Of a stretch of 64,000 nucleotides of DNA, positions 23,201 through 37,438 are shown piece by piece. The notes beneath the pieces are model-generated. The model was not told the DNA's origin. It made no database searches and saw only the letters and a program-made list of their open reading frames with translations. Each line of letters starts with the position of its first letter. Within the stretch, counting starts at the first letter, position 1. The stretch covers positions 127,879,936 through 127,943,935 of the forward strand of contig QVOM02000034.1 of assembly GCA_003586115.2 (NCBI GenBank). The letters run 5' to 3'. This DNA comes from Salvator merianae. Lineage: Eukaryota; Chordata; Lepidosauria; Squamata; Teiidae. Position numbers and translations under genes: made by a program.

Positions 23201-26200
23201 GAAAACTCAGTCAGTCATGAGGTACATGTACTGGGTGATGTAGATGCACACAGCATTAAAGTTTCTCCAGAGATGCAGTTTCAGTATGTCCACTTTCACT
23301 TTTATTGCTGCGAGGGCTAGAAAGATATACTATCTCACTGAAATGAAAACAGACATCTCCAGGAAGCAGATGATGAATACTGAGCTTGCATAGTGAACCC
23401 AAAGAGTCATAAATGAAAACCAGGAACCTTCTGGGTCACAACACAGATTTGATCATACAACTGGAATGGCAGATGGCTAACTTTTATTTCTAAAATATTT
23501 GTTTCACACCTCATGAAATTAGATATCATCCAAAACGCAATTTCAATCCCTTAAAACAATTTATAAACACTACATACCCTACTTTAATCCTCCTGACAGT
23601 TTGGTATGGCATCAGTTAAAACCATTTTCCTCTGAGCTAGCCAGTGAATCTTACCTGTCAAGGAGAAGTTCCAGAACTTCTTTCGTTGATGCAAAACCTC
23701 TGTAAGTGGACAGAAATATGCTGATGTAGGTGAAGTCATTATCCCCAAAAGCTGTTAGGAGGTTTTCCACAAGCTTCTCCAGAGTGCCAGCTTTTATTGT
23801 CCTGATCTTACATGTTTCATATTGGCTAACCGTATGGCCTGGAGGAAGTTGGTCCCCTTCAACCTATGCAACCAACAAGAGAAACAAAGGAAGAAATTAA
23901 TTACCACTACCAAGAAGAGAGTCTTCTTGACAGACAAAGGTATTTTTTCTAGGAGGTTCCCAAGAACAGATGGGCAGCACATGGTAAAGATTACCAGATT
24001 GAACTAAATATGTCTGATGCTTCAACTGTCTGGAATCCTTGGAACCATATGAAAGCCATTCTTCTGATCATAAGGAAAAAATCAATTAATGCATTAATAA
24101 TAGAAGAGCTTTTAATGGTTAATGAACTCTGAAAGACTGTTATCTTAGTGGTTGCTCCAGATCTAATGGGGCTTTCTATAGGCCTGCAGAAGGTCCATTT
24201 CTTCCTCATTCCTTCTCTCTCTTTGGGTCTAGACAGCACCATTATACAGAGAAAGAAAATTGGCAAGGTAAACAAAGGCCCTAGCTTCTTACTGCCATCA
24301 CAATTACTCTTGTGAAGAGGGCAGATAAAAAGATGGTGGCAACCAAAATAAGACATTGACAGGGAGACAGGGAACTGCAAGGAACAGATGGAGAAGTACA
24401 GACCTGTGCAGGTACCTTGTAATGCCAAACATCGATGCCAGCCCCAATTAGTTGAAGATTCACCATAATGGTATATGTTAAAAAACAAAAACTTTGAGTA
24501 TTCCTATCAAATGGAAAGATGATCTAGATCTTTTCTGGTTCCTCCAGAAACTGCAAGTTGTAGAAATGCAGTTCACACCATTTCTTGCCACGAGCCATGC
24601 TGGCTAGGATTGATGGGAATTAGAATTCAACCACTATCAGAGGGACATTTGTTAGTAACCTGAGTACTAAATATAGGCAACACTATTACTCAGTAAAAAC
24701 AGCAGCATGAAAGTGTCTTGGAGGTGGTAGCAGGTGGTTCTAGGATTCTTATTCCATTTTCATCTCATCTCTAACTCTAATGCACTTTTCGGGGCTTTAA
24801 TGTGCATTAGAGGCAGGATGAGCACACATTCATATGACAGTACCACCTCTGCATCATCTGTGAGCCACCTTTAAGATGCGTATTGCATGTGAATGAAGCC
24901 ATAATCCAAACCACACTGCTTGCATACAACAGTCCTGTGTTCCTTGAATGTGCTCTAAACAAAATATATGATGCAACTCAATGTGCCGTGAATTTCTTCA
25001 CACTGCAGCAGCCAGTGATGTGCAAAAGCACAAGTAAAGGTACGATATGGTAAGGTCACGTCGTACAATGCACATAATGGGAGAACTGGACTACTGCTCT
25101 TGGGAGCAATTTTTCAGAATTGTTTTTTCTAGTTTATGCTTTAATTCTATCCAAAAATTATGCATATTTAACTTTGCAACAGGAGGTTTGTGAGTAAACT
25201 TCCCCAATATGTATCCTCCAAAACTAAAAGTAAACTAAGAAAGGAAAAACCAGATTTGGCTCCACCAATGGAAACAATGCCAAAACCAACAAAAGCAAAA
25301 AAGCTTGATATAATACATATCTTAAAAAGAGCAGTCTTAAAAGTGCACAGCTGCAAAGTTAGGCAAGTACAAACTTGGACCATAAAGCTCTAAATTATCT
25401 AAGCCACAATAACCAAGGGGACTAGGCCAAAGTAGCATTCAAAGCAGAATCTGGGCAAACACTCAAACATTCTGCACTGGGAAGCTGGTGGATCTCATTG
25501 AGGAGACTATTCCAGGCAGCATGGACCAGAGTGATGACGGATGTCCTGTTACCTCTGCCAAAGAAATCTCAATAAGGCATGGTGTGGTTATGTAAAGCCT
25601 CCCCAGCAGAATGGGGATGTTTGGGCAGAAAGAAATCTGTTTGCTGGGTTTTTTTTGTTTTGTTATTTGTTATTTGATGTGTATCAAATGAAAGGCCAGA
25701 TGATAGAGAAGCTGTCCTGGTACAGATACTTTTGAGCAAAAAAAAAGGAAAGGGAAAAGAAAAGAAAGAAAAGAAAAGAAAAGCCTACAACCATATGAGC
25801 ACACATGCTTAGAAACAGCTTAACAGCTACTTTTCTATGTCTCAGTATAACTCAGTTTTCTAGCAGCATGATTGTCACAGGGATAGTGAAGAAACCAGGC
25901 TTGAATGGGAGTGGGAAGCTGAGACTAGAAGACAGGAGAGGAGGAGGAGGAGGAGGAGGAAAAGGAAAAGAGTGGAGGTGTAAGAGATACTCTAGGATAC
26001 TGGGATGAGGAAAGACATAAGTGGCTCCACTTAGTACCATATCAAGTTACATTACAAATGATGACATGATATGTTCTATTTGGAAAAGGACGCTGGGACC
26101 CACCTTTATTATCAAGAAAATATTGCACAAAGAGAAACTTTCTCAGGCTGAATTTTTCAGCTATGATGTCTATTAGACACTAGTGGTCTCCCATGTGGAG

Positions 26201-29200
26201 TTTCAACAGTTACATTACGAAAGTGAAAAGCATCTGTAAATGCACTCTGAAGAGTAAGCCAGCTAAGGTTGGTTCAATGACCTCATTATTGCTTCTTCAC
26301 CACTGTGAATTATGGACATTTGACCCTTTTTACTGGTCACATAGACCTCTCACATATCATACTGCCCACCAGTATAGAGCATCCTATTGTGGCCCCATTC
26401 CCAGTTGACTAATCTATATATAACCTCCGCTGTATATGAAAGCGCCACATTGTTATAATGAACTGCTCTTTTATTTCAGCTATTGATTCTTACAACCAAG
26501 ATCTTGTAGACTTTTGTAAGACTGTTCTAATTTTTGTGTGTGCAATCACTGTAGTGACAAGGAAATACAATGCACATAATATAGCTTTTCCTATCTAAAC
26601 CACACATCATAGAAAGCATCACTCCCCATTTTACAACAGCAGAAATTTACCTAGATAACTACATCACAATGAACAGAAAGGAGCTTATTACAACTCTGCT
26701 GTGTTTTAAATGTTATATATCTTCCCCTTACAGACATGGAAAAGTCCTCCTTATAGCAGTGGGATATAGCCTCAACACATCAGTTTCTTGGGGTGTGATC
26801 AACATGGAGTTTTCTCAGCATCCATTTTCTGGGATTGCACCATTTGTGGATGGTGACCTCCCCCCCCCCCGTCACACAATTTAAAAAATAGACGGATTGT
26901 TTTCTCTTCCTTCCTCATCATCGCCTTCTTTGCTTGCTTCCCATTTGCTGCTTCTGGCTCAATTTTCCATGGACCTGATTAGTCAGTGGCTGTAGCAGGT
27001 TGGGATTGGCTCAGAAGCCTTGTAGCCTCCCATCTCATCTGACCCAAACTCTTCATGTCACCCCGAGAGTGATTCTTTTACATCTGCAAAAGGGACACAT
27101 AGAGACCTTGGAATGCAGTAAGGTGCTTTTACATATGTATTTTATGTGTATCCCTATGATCTCAAATTCACTCCCGGGGCATCCCTACCCATGTATCTGA
27201 ATACACCCTTAGGAAGTTTTAAAATTCAAGCATTAACTGTGAAAGCTTAGAGAAATGCATTGCACTCTGGGGAGGCTGCCCCACTCATTTTTGTGGCAGA
27301 AGATAGGTGTAATCCCAATCACTTAGTAATCCCCAAATGTAGTATTTTACTTCTTTTCCTCAATAACTGAATGGGAGCTACTGTAGACTAAGCCAATTCC
27401 ATATCTCTCAGCATAGATTCCCCTTCAACTGCCTAGTTAATTTAAGGTTCTGTGATGAATTAGTTGTGTTCTTTTGCATGAGTCTGTCTATTTTGAAAGG
27501 GGTTCCCCCTTTAAATTCCCCTCCTAGAAAAGAATTAATGAAAAAAATCTAAATATAGAATTTGTACATATAACTAATAATAAAGCATGTGGCAGAATTC
27601 AAAGACAGACGTTTTTAGTCTGAATCAGTAAGCAAGGGGTCTAGCAGCACCTTAGAGACTAACAAAGAGAAAGAAGTTGGTAGCATGAGCTTTTGTAGAC
27701 TAAGCCTACTTCATCAGATGCAAGGTGATGCATCTAAGGTGTTACTAGACCCCTTGCTATAAAGCATGGCTTATGGTGAACAAGCCACAGATTTGTGCAT
27801 GCTAGTGAGTTGTTCCAACTTCACTTGTCACCTTTCCAAACTGGAAGAAACAAGCTATGAATCTTGGCTTAGGCCACTACTATACCCAACTGAGTTTGAG
27901 AAGTAAGTCTACCTCATCCAAATTTTTCCACACCAAACTGTTCTAAAATCAGGGCACCTTCTGGCCACAATTTTATTTCATATACCCTTTTCCTGTCCCC
28001 CAGCGTTCTTTGCTTATCTGATTGGTTCTGACATGCCAGGGAGACCCTCTTGGTCATCTCATATAAATACAACCCTAGTTCCCTTTTTGCAAAAAAAGAA
28101 CCCAGAATATACAATGATCCGTCTGTTCTTGTACCTACTCCCCAACCACTCTCAAGCAGAAGTTAAAACATGAGCAGGAGGGACGTGTGAGAGAAGCAGA
28201 GATGGTGGCAGAGACAACTTTCATCATTATTTTATAAAAATTGATTGTGCATCTACACCTAGAATATGATATATTGTTTTGCTTACCAAGGAGGTAGGAG
28301 GGAAGAAGAATAAAACAGAATTGGTGCAGGGACTTGGAGGACCTCCTGGAGAGGAAATACTGCTGCATTTGGTATTTTGCACCAAATGAAGCTGAACTAT
28401 TAGAAAAATTAGGGCAGAGGAAAGGAAGCATTTCCCACACAACACTTGGTTCAATTTTGACTTTGAGGTCTGCTCATTCTTTTATTTATCCATCATTTTT
28501 TATTCCTTTATAATAATACATTCCTTTATAATGATATAATGTTGTGAGTTTGTTCTCAACAGCCAGCTCCAGAGCAAAGCAGAAGAAGAAAAAGAAGAAC
28601 CCAAGAGAAGGACTTGCTATACAGCTTCCTAGGATGTTTTCCTCCCCATCATAACACACTATTCCTCCCACCCTTCTTTACCTACTTGCCCAGCTTGCCC
28701 CAGTACCAATGCAGGCAATACTTCTGGTGCGAATGCTGGTAGCTGCTGTGCCTGATCCTGACCATGGCAGTGGCCAGGAAGCATCTGGCTACTGCCACAC
28801 TGACCAGCAGGGCCACGCAGCATGCAGGCACGCACAGTTGTGATTGGTTCATTGCACTGGCCCAGTCACCATGCCCCCAGCTGAGTACGAACACACCTTA
28901 CACAGAAGTGGGATAATTAGTGCTCCACAACTAGGAGCTATCAGGAGTGGCTGTAGCCTGCTCCCGGTCACTTGGGCCTCTGCCAAGTGCAGATGCACTT
29001 GACTAGCAAGTGTTCTTGATGCTTGCTAGATCAAAATGCAAACAGGCCCCAGCTTTTAGCAATATGTGAACCAAGAACTATCAGAAGTGCAAGCTGTTTT
29101 TTGAAGAGGCAGAGGAACTAGAAATCAATTCACCAATATTTGCTGGATTATGAATATGGCAAGGGAGTTCCAGAAAAACATCTGCAGTTGCATGATGTCA

Positions 29201-32200
29201 CATGCCAACACATGCTGCAGCCCTGCCTATGGAAAGGCGATAACTGTAGTAGTCACACTTTGGCAAATGGGCAAGTTCTCCACAAAACTTACACTGTTCA
29301 GTAGGCCTGGGTCTCTAAACTGACATTCCTGCTTTGATGAAGTGCAGTTCAGCACATCCCTATTACCAGCATACCCAACTCCACACCTGCTGTATCTGAC
29401 TGCTCAATATGGTGTGAAAAAGGAACAGAGAACTTTTTTTCTAAAAAGTATCCAGCCTTGGGCTAAGATGAATTTCTATCTAACAGAAAGTGTTGACAAG
29501 AATACCTTCCCTGTGTGTGTGCTTGTAAGCCCCTTTATCAGCGACCAAAACCAGCATGCTAAAAATCATTTTAAAGAACATCTGAGGTATATTTTTTGTT
29601 TGTTATTACTTCAACGATTCTGCCTTGAAATCTTTACAGAGACTTGGCAGGCAACCACTCAATAACACTGACTTATGGAATAAGACACGGCAGGCCGACT
29701 TAGCACGCTAACAGGAAACTGCTCAATCTGGATTCAATCAGTGACCGTCTCTTTTCTGACATGATCAAGATCCCTCAAATGCCAGAAGAGGTTTTGCTTT
29801 TGCTTACTGTCCACCTACAATAAAACCATATTGATTGTTTTTCAAAGAGGTCTTCTATAGTTGATGGGCAATTTTCCATATGCAGCACACAGGGATTATG
29901 GTTAAATGACACTTACTAAGCTCAAAAGAGGTCAAATAGGAACTCCGTGCTTATTTCAAAATACTACAATCTTATATATACATTCACTTTTTACTAGTAC
30001 TGAAGAGACAATACTTGGGATATGCTTTTCATTCATGTGGATTTCCTAAAATAATGCTAAAACTTAGGGCCCTTCTAGACATCAGTTTAAACTTGAGTGA
30101 AATTCAAATTTCAGAAGCTTAAGTCACACATCTTTCATGTCAAGAGTGGTGGAAATTGCTTGGGCCTCACCTCAAATTGACAGGGACTCCATGCTGGTTT
30201 GAGAGCTTTGACCACAAACCAAGGTTCTACCCAATATCAATCCCTCATGTACCAACACTGAATCACTTCAGTGGCAGACAGTATTGTATGTCCACCGAGA
30301 TTTTTTTTTCTTTTCATATTGACCAACCCAAAGATCTAGATGTTAAAAGCTTCAAAATTCCTTATCTTCTGGGAATGAAGTGGAGGCACAAAAATCAACC
30401 AATGGAGTCATGGCACAAGAACCAATCTACAGTGATCTACCCTCCCAAAGGATATTGGTCATCATTTCCCCAGTCACTGAAACAATTAATCCCTCCCTCA
30501 CCAGCCCCTCCTTTCAAGTTCATATGTAACTCCACATATCTGCATGTTCTTCCCCCGTTGGCCAAGGAAAGGAGATTCAGGTTTATTTTAAAAAATAAAG
30601 CACTGCCTCTGAGGCCCATGAGAGCTTCCTTTCCTTGGCATGTTCTTCCCTTAGTACCATAGCACATCAGCTGAGGAGTAGTCAACCCATAAGATGTTAG
30701 AGGGGAGTCCCAATGCTGAAATATAGACATAGATATAGACATAGATAGATATATGGAGGTTGAGGGAGGGGTGTATTTTTTAGTGACTGGGGAGATGACC
30801 AATAACTCTACAGGAGTGAGGATCTGAATTAAAGCCTCTGTTCTACATGCCGAGTATGGAAACAGTGCTTAGTACAGGTGACAAGCTCAGTACTTAGTGT
30901 GCATTTTCTTCTCAAGGTATATACTAGGAAAGTACAGAAGGGTTCAGTTTGAATTGAGGAGCTGTAGTGTAAATACAGCCTTTGTGGGTTTTTGTTTGTT
31001 TGTTTGTTTTTGTGTGGTGGTGAGGGGGGCAGTGGCAGAGGCAGTATGGAAGTATGGAAGTAATTGCAGCCTTCCTTAGCGGTCTGTTCTTAAAATAATA
31101 CAGAAATAAAAAGCCAAAAGAGACATCAAATGTTACATTTTCAGTTCACCTGATGCCTAATGAAGAAAAGTCTCTCTCCTTCCAAAGCAGTTTGTTTTGG
31201 TGGCAAACAGTTTGTTCAGTCAGAATAGTGGAGGTTTTTGTGGTGTTTTCTTAACATTTCCTTTCTTGTAATTTTGAAAGCATTGGTTTGGAGTCTACCT
31301 TCTGGACAGTATGGTTCATTATTTACATGACAGCCTTGCAGATATTTGACATTAGCTATTCACATCACCAGGTATTTGAACAATAGTCACACTGATAGTG
31401 AAGGAAAATAGTGAAGGTTTTCTGATACCTCTATAAGAAACTACATACTATTTAGTTATTTAAGCTTTATCTACATGGATGGTACCTGAATAAGATTCAT
31501 CTTATTCCTTATACAGGCAGAAGCAGAAAAATGGATTGAAGAAGCGCTAGTGTCAGGTAATGAAGGTCACTTATTGCTTCTAACCCAGGAAATGGTCCCA
31601 CTCACCATGGCAGTCTCCAATTTTATACATCTTATTTACCATTTAGTGAAAGACTGGATGAAAAGACCAGTGCTAAAAAGAAGGAAAGAGGAGAAGATAT
31701 AGATCTGAATCTTTACTTCACGTTGTCCATTCGAATATATATAACTATGCTTTTGATAAGAAACATCCAAGGACGATTGCTCTTCACAAAATCTAAAAAT
31801 CAACACTGCCTAATTAGAACAAGCTATAAATCATAAACAAGACACACAGTCTACCTAAGCATCCACAGTTTGCTTCCTTGTATATTACTCGTAACACAGT
31901 GGAGGCATGTGGTGTATCAATGGAGGACAGACGTATCAGTGGGTTAGTAGAATGGAGGGCTAAGGACTGCCTCTGGGTTGTAGAAACAGGCAGGATGCCT
32001 CTAACGGCCATTTGCAAAGCCAAAAGCAGGTGAAGGTTTTGCCTTTGTCTTCTGCTTAGAGTATGTGGCAGGATAGAAATGCAAATAAATAATATTGAAG
32101 AACAAGTTTTATGCTCCAAGTCCTACAAGGAAAGCAGAACTGGAAAGCTCCTCTTTTTACAGGTGGTGAGAAGTGCCAGGAAGCCTGAGTTGGAGACTGG

Positions 32201-35200
32201 TATGCTAAACTCCCTTTCCTCTTATTGATTCTTACCCCATACAAATGCCTCCAGCATCCTCAATCATATTATCTTGGCAAGCACAATCCCGCTGCACTCC
32301 TATTAAATGAACCTGAAATCACATTAGTTTGAGCAAACATACAGCAAATATCCACATCATGAGAGAGATCATTTGATTCTAGCTAAAATGCAGAAATGAC
32401 AAATACAGAATTTAGAAATGTTAGGTTATGAACCTAAAAGCACTCAGAGGGACCATTCTATTTTTTTATTCTTTGGAGGTCTCCTCAAAATCACTATACA
32501 CAGACTAGTTTCCCCAATACCAGTTTAATCACTCTGTTGTATCCTAGACCAGGATGGGGATGGGATGCATTTTGTTATATGGTAATGAGTGAGGGAATGG
32601 TGCAGAGAAACATGAAGCCTTAGAAATCTGACATTTTTGCACATCTCTGTATGATATTAAAGCTAATGATAGCTTCTAAAAGGATGGGTCTGGGGACAAC
32701 CAATGCTGATGTTCATGTGCAGATGTTAACAGGAGCAACATGCCCTGGATCAGTTTGCCTGTGACAAACCTCCTCCATTTGAGCTGGGGCAATGTAGCAA
32801 TGTACATGAAATCATTCTTTGTCCTGCTTAGGGCATATCAGACAGTCCAAAGCTTGCCAAAGTGGTATAAGCACAAACCAGTTATGGTTTGCTCTGAACC
32901 ATCTGAACCACTGAGCCAGGCAGAGAGTGGCTTGATATGAACAAGGCCTAAATCAAACCAAGGTCCCCATGTGCTCCCTGGTTTGCAATACAGCCAAGTC
33001 AAGTCAACCTGAGCTAGCGTGCATACCTGCTTTGTCTGAGCAGCAATTATCATCCAAAAATTCATATGTACAAATAAGAACAGATACGAAAGCAGCCTTC
33101 AGTATATACAAGGTAAATTACAGAAGAGAATTCTTCAATATGCCTCGTTTTTTTCACCAAGCTCAATGACTTCATGACCTGGCTCCCTAGGAAAACAGGG
33201 AAGGAAACTGCCCCGAGGACAGGCTGGCTGAGTTTCCGTAACAAGGAAAAGTGACTTGCCCAACCTTCTTCCAGGGAGATACTGAATATGAAATCTTTGA
33301 CTTTTGCTTCCCACGTGGTTGCTCTGTCACTAATCTACAGGCACCTCTGTCCCACCCTCCAAGGAAAAGAGATGACTGTTAAATTATTTTAATATTGTAG
33401 CATGTTCATATATTTTTGTCTTCTACTATTAAAGACAGACGGGAAGCAGCCGTTTGTGTTAAATCTTTTATATTACCATCAAGGATAGAAGGTCAAGAAA
33501 CAATGACATAAGCTGCAAGTTAACTAGTAAAACTATTTAAATTAAAACATATAGTTTCTTCCTCTCTCATGTAACCCAAGATTTTCTTCTGAGTGCCTAA
33601 CGAATACAAAATAGTACTGAAAAGATCATTTAAATCAATTCTATGTTTTTAACTACCATTGATTACAAGGTATCAAACCTTGTTTTCCAATTCACTTTAT
33701 TTTTTTCAGAGGGAATCTTTTGCTTAAAGAAACAATATGCTTCAGGATACAGTTTCTGTGCTCCTGGGAATCCTAGTAGTTTCTATACACATGGTTGATG
33801 AAGGCTTCTTTCCCACCACCATCTATTCTGCTTTGACTCTTGTTGAGATTTTCCACATTTTGGCTGTTCTAACAAAATGTCTTAACAAATGCAAAAGAGC
33901 ATCCAAGTCTGCCTCTTCCCAAGAAAGGAAGAAAAGAGATTTAATGGATTCATTTATATCTAACAAAGTTGGATCCTCTACCCATTTTGAAGCTTCTTTC
34001 CTTTTTATGTGCCTTTCTAATGCAACATACACTATACCCAAGGTTTCATGAGTTCTTTTCCACTTGTGACTAAAAGAACTGAATGGCTACTGTAATTTAT
34101 ATCTGGAGAACTGACAGAAGCCATATTTACAGCAGGACAACTAATATACAGGGCACTTGCTTAACTCTGCTTTGATGTAATAGTTACTGAAACTTATTCT
34201 ATTGCCAACAAAGAGTCACCGCCATTAAATTTTGTTTTGTAGGCCTAATGAATACTCACTCACATTAGTTGCATTTTGTGCAGATTATTTTTTAAAAAAA
34301 GAAAAGTAACTTTGCAAATGAAGCATGCAAACCTTTTTCTTAACGAAGAAAAATATAATAGTGTTTCTGTACAGATAAGCAAAGTTCTTCAGATGAAGAA
34401 AAATACCGAAACCTTTTCAAGAGGCCATTTTACAAAGTCACCTTCGAGTTTTCAATTACTACTTTTATCTTATGACCTATATTTTCCCCTTTTCCTTCTA
34501 AAGATAAGAACCTTCAGGGACAGGTGAGAATGGGAAGATCTCTCATATTGCTGGATTATAAAAATGGAATGTGGTGTTTAATGATGAACTTCAAATGGCT
34601 GTTTTTGTATCTTTGACTTGGGGCTGGTTCCTGGAACAGCCAGGTCTTTTTCTTACCACTGCAAAATGTTGTGGTAGATCTGAAGTACCATATCTATACA
34701 GTTCTCCTGGCAGATACAGTAGGGACCTGTTTAACACAAGGGTTCCAAACCTCATGTTAAGCAAGTAATAAACCTTCTATGTTAGGGAAAATGCATAAAA
34801 GTTAAAACAGTTAATACCACTTAATATTGAAACAAGGTTTCAATTAGTAAATCATATTATATTGAAACTGTGCAAGCTGAATTCACTTAAAATGGGCCCT
34901 TACTGTACAGAAGAAATTTATTCCAGGAAAGTGCTCGGGATCAAACTTGTGTTCATCTTTTGGTAAAAGAAATCTCTTTTTTTTTAAAAAAAAGCCACCT
35001 TTTCTTCCCCTTCTCTTTACTATCAGGATGGGGAGTCTGTGATCATCCAGGTACAGTTGTCTTTTCCAGGCAGTTGCTCTACCACTGAGTTATGGCCACT
35101 CACAAATGGCTATTTATCATGCTTCTATTACTCAAAGAGTAACAAATTATTTTCCTCACAGGTCCAGATATGGTCATCCTTACCAGATTTTCTTTTTTTA

Positions 35201-37402
35201 AAAAAACTGCATTTCAAGGCATTTCTCTTTTGACTGATCTTTGATATGGCTAAGTAGACCATTAACGTTGGGGACAGCAGATGGATCAGCAATTTGTTGT
35301 GTTTCTAGAGTTTCATCAGTTTAAAATTGTACAGCGGGAGTCGCACTGAGTGCTGAATAGGCAGGACCAGCTGTTGCAGTAGTTCCTGACAACAGGAATG
35401 CTGAGTCCGTGGCTTGCCAGATGTGGTGGGACCTCAGGACTGCTTTCCCTGAGCATTAATCATACCGGCTGAGGGAATCGAAAAGACAACAGTACCTGAA
35501 TGATCACAGACTCCTCAGCCAGGTAGTTAAGGGAAGAGGAAGGTTGATGAAGAAAAGTTATTTTTTTAAGAGAATTCTTTTACGAAAAAAACCAACAACA
35601 GCTAAGCACATGTCATAAGAGAGCCAATACAATGCAGCAGTGGAGCGTGTGAGCTGTAAAATACCCTCTCAAGTCTCAACAACCATCAATTCAGGAGTCA
35701 GCCTAAAATAAGCTACAACACCCACAGCTTCAGTGCTCCCCTTTCTCACAAACATTTCTAATCCAGGGCTTTGAGACTGGCAGGAAGTCTTATCAACAAA
35801 AATTAACTAGGCACGCTTTAGATTTACAGATATGCAATGGAAATCCCACCAATTAAGTAGCTTTTGAAAGCTGCAACTAATGTTTCATAATTCTTGCAAC
35901 TATGCTTATACAGTTTTATTTGCGGGGGCTCAAAACATTGCATGTGTGACTTCAGGAATTCCTGCACAAGTCCTGGGAATGAATCCAAATCGTTTGTTTG
36001 AATCAAGAAATGAATCAAGTTTACAACCAATATGCTGCTCATATCAGGCAGAAATTTCTCTTGAGGCACCAGGAAATCCATGGTCTACTACCTGGTCAAA
36101 ACACTCAACTATCCCTGTTAACAAGTGCCCAAACCACCTAAGTACAGCAGCTTACAGCATTTTGCATTCAGTTTTGCGTGAGGTTGAATGCAGAATGCAA
36201 CAGAGTGGGTACCGGCTGAAAGAGGGGGTGGATCATGTTGATATTGACGTATAAAGTCCTAAATGGCCTGATCCTGAATATAGAGCTACCCATGCCTTAA
36301 GATCACGAAGTGGCACCATTTTTGGAATAGCCTCCCAGTGGAGACACTCCAGGTGCCAACTTTATAGTCTTTGGGTGCCTCATTAAAACACATCTTTTCG
36401 CCCTGGTTTATATTTTAAACATGTTTGGTACTTAAACTTGTACTGCCCTGGGATCTTCAGGTGAATACAAATTCTATAAACAAACAAACAAACTTGCTTC
36501 TGAACCATTGGGAAATTTTAGTCCAACCCTAGATAAGATACAGTAAAACGAGTTCCAGAATTTTAGTATCTATACACAACTGGGCATTCCTCTGCATCCA
36601 GATTTTGTATTATTGGTCATTTTACTATTGTTGAAGGAAGCAAGCTTGTAGGCCCTTGTCCTTCCTATGCTCCATCAATAGGCCTGTTAATTTTTGAATC
36701 TGTGAATATGGATTATATCATTTCAGAAAACTTTCTAAGGAAAACTTGGACTTGAAACATTTAATCTGTCTCTTAAATGCTCAGTAAAATACCCTGTATT
36801 TCAAGAAGATAACACCAGGAATTTTCTGAAGATAAAGCAGGTAAAGATGGCAAAGATTATTTTTCCTTCTTTTCTTTCTATTCACACAACATCCCCGTGA
36901 GGCGGATTACCTAAGAGGCAGCGCCTGGCTCAAACACGTTACCAAGTGCGCTTCCATGGTCAAGGATTTTGTGTGAATCCTGGCCTCTCATATCTTTGTC
37001 CAACACTCTTGGCTCTCTCAAAACTTGCATAAGGAAAAGAGAAAACCATGCTAACTTCTGAAGACATTGTGAAGAATATTGACAGTATGGAATAAAGTGT
37101 TTTAATACTTTTTACGGATGCATCTATACCAGGTCAAATTAGTTTTGTCTACTCTTACAGGCAATGTCTCTCCCAGTTCTTCTATATTGCCTTCTTCTTA
37201 ATCTTTATTGACAATATCAAAGTACATACTAAAAATGAACTACAACTCCTATAAGGATTATTAGAGATCTCAAAACAGTGACTTCACAGCATCCTTACCA
37301 TGATACATGTATCTTGATATATTGTGAGCAGCCATAGTGACTGTAAATTTTATAGAATTATAGAGTTGGAAGGAACCACAAACATCATTTGGTCCTTGTG
37401 AG

Positions 37403-37438
<36 letters not shown>

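Larger units (their letters stand above)
5225..23654 (-). other. RGL1: RGL1 intron 3 (18.4 kb)
   Basis: This intron is in phase 2, with donor gtaagattc at the exon 3 end and acceptor tgcatttag at exon 4. It carries two LINE fragments, a pair of 150-bp direct repeats, a short MITE, LINE 3' tails and a (TCCC)n(TC)n microsatellite. I see nothing identifiable at 6790-8460, 9320-11480, 15840-16130, 17300-18080, 18150-21630, 21670-22300 and 23070-23650. Confidence 0.85.

Noticed and set aside
23991..24488. 165-codon open frame on the minus strand close to RGL1 exon 3
   Set aside because: It has no recognisable domain, is not in frame with exon 3 and would have no role in the splicing pattern. It is probably chance.
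30156..30662. 168-codon open frame on the plus strand
   Set aside because: It resembles no protein family, overlaps a foldback element and a microsatellite-bearing arm, and has an overlapping frame on the other strand.
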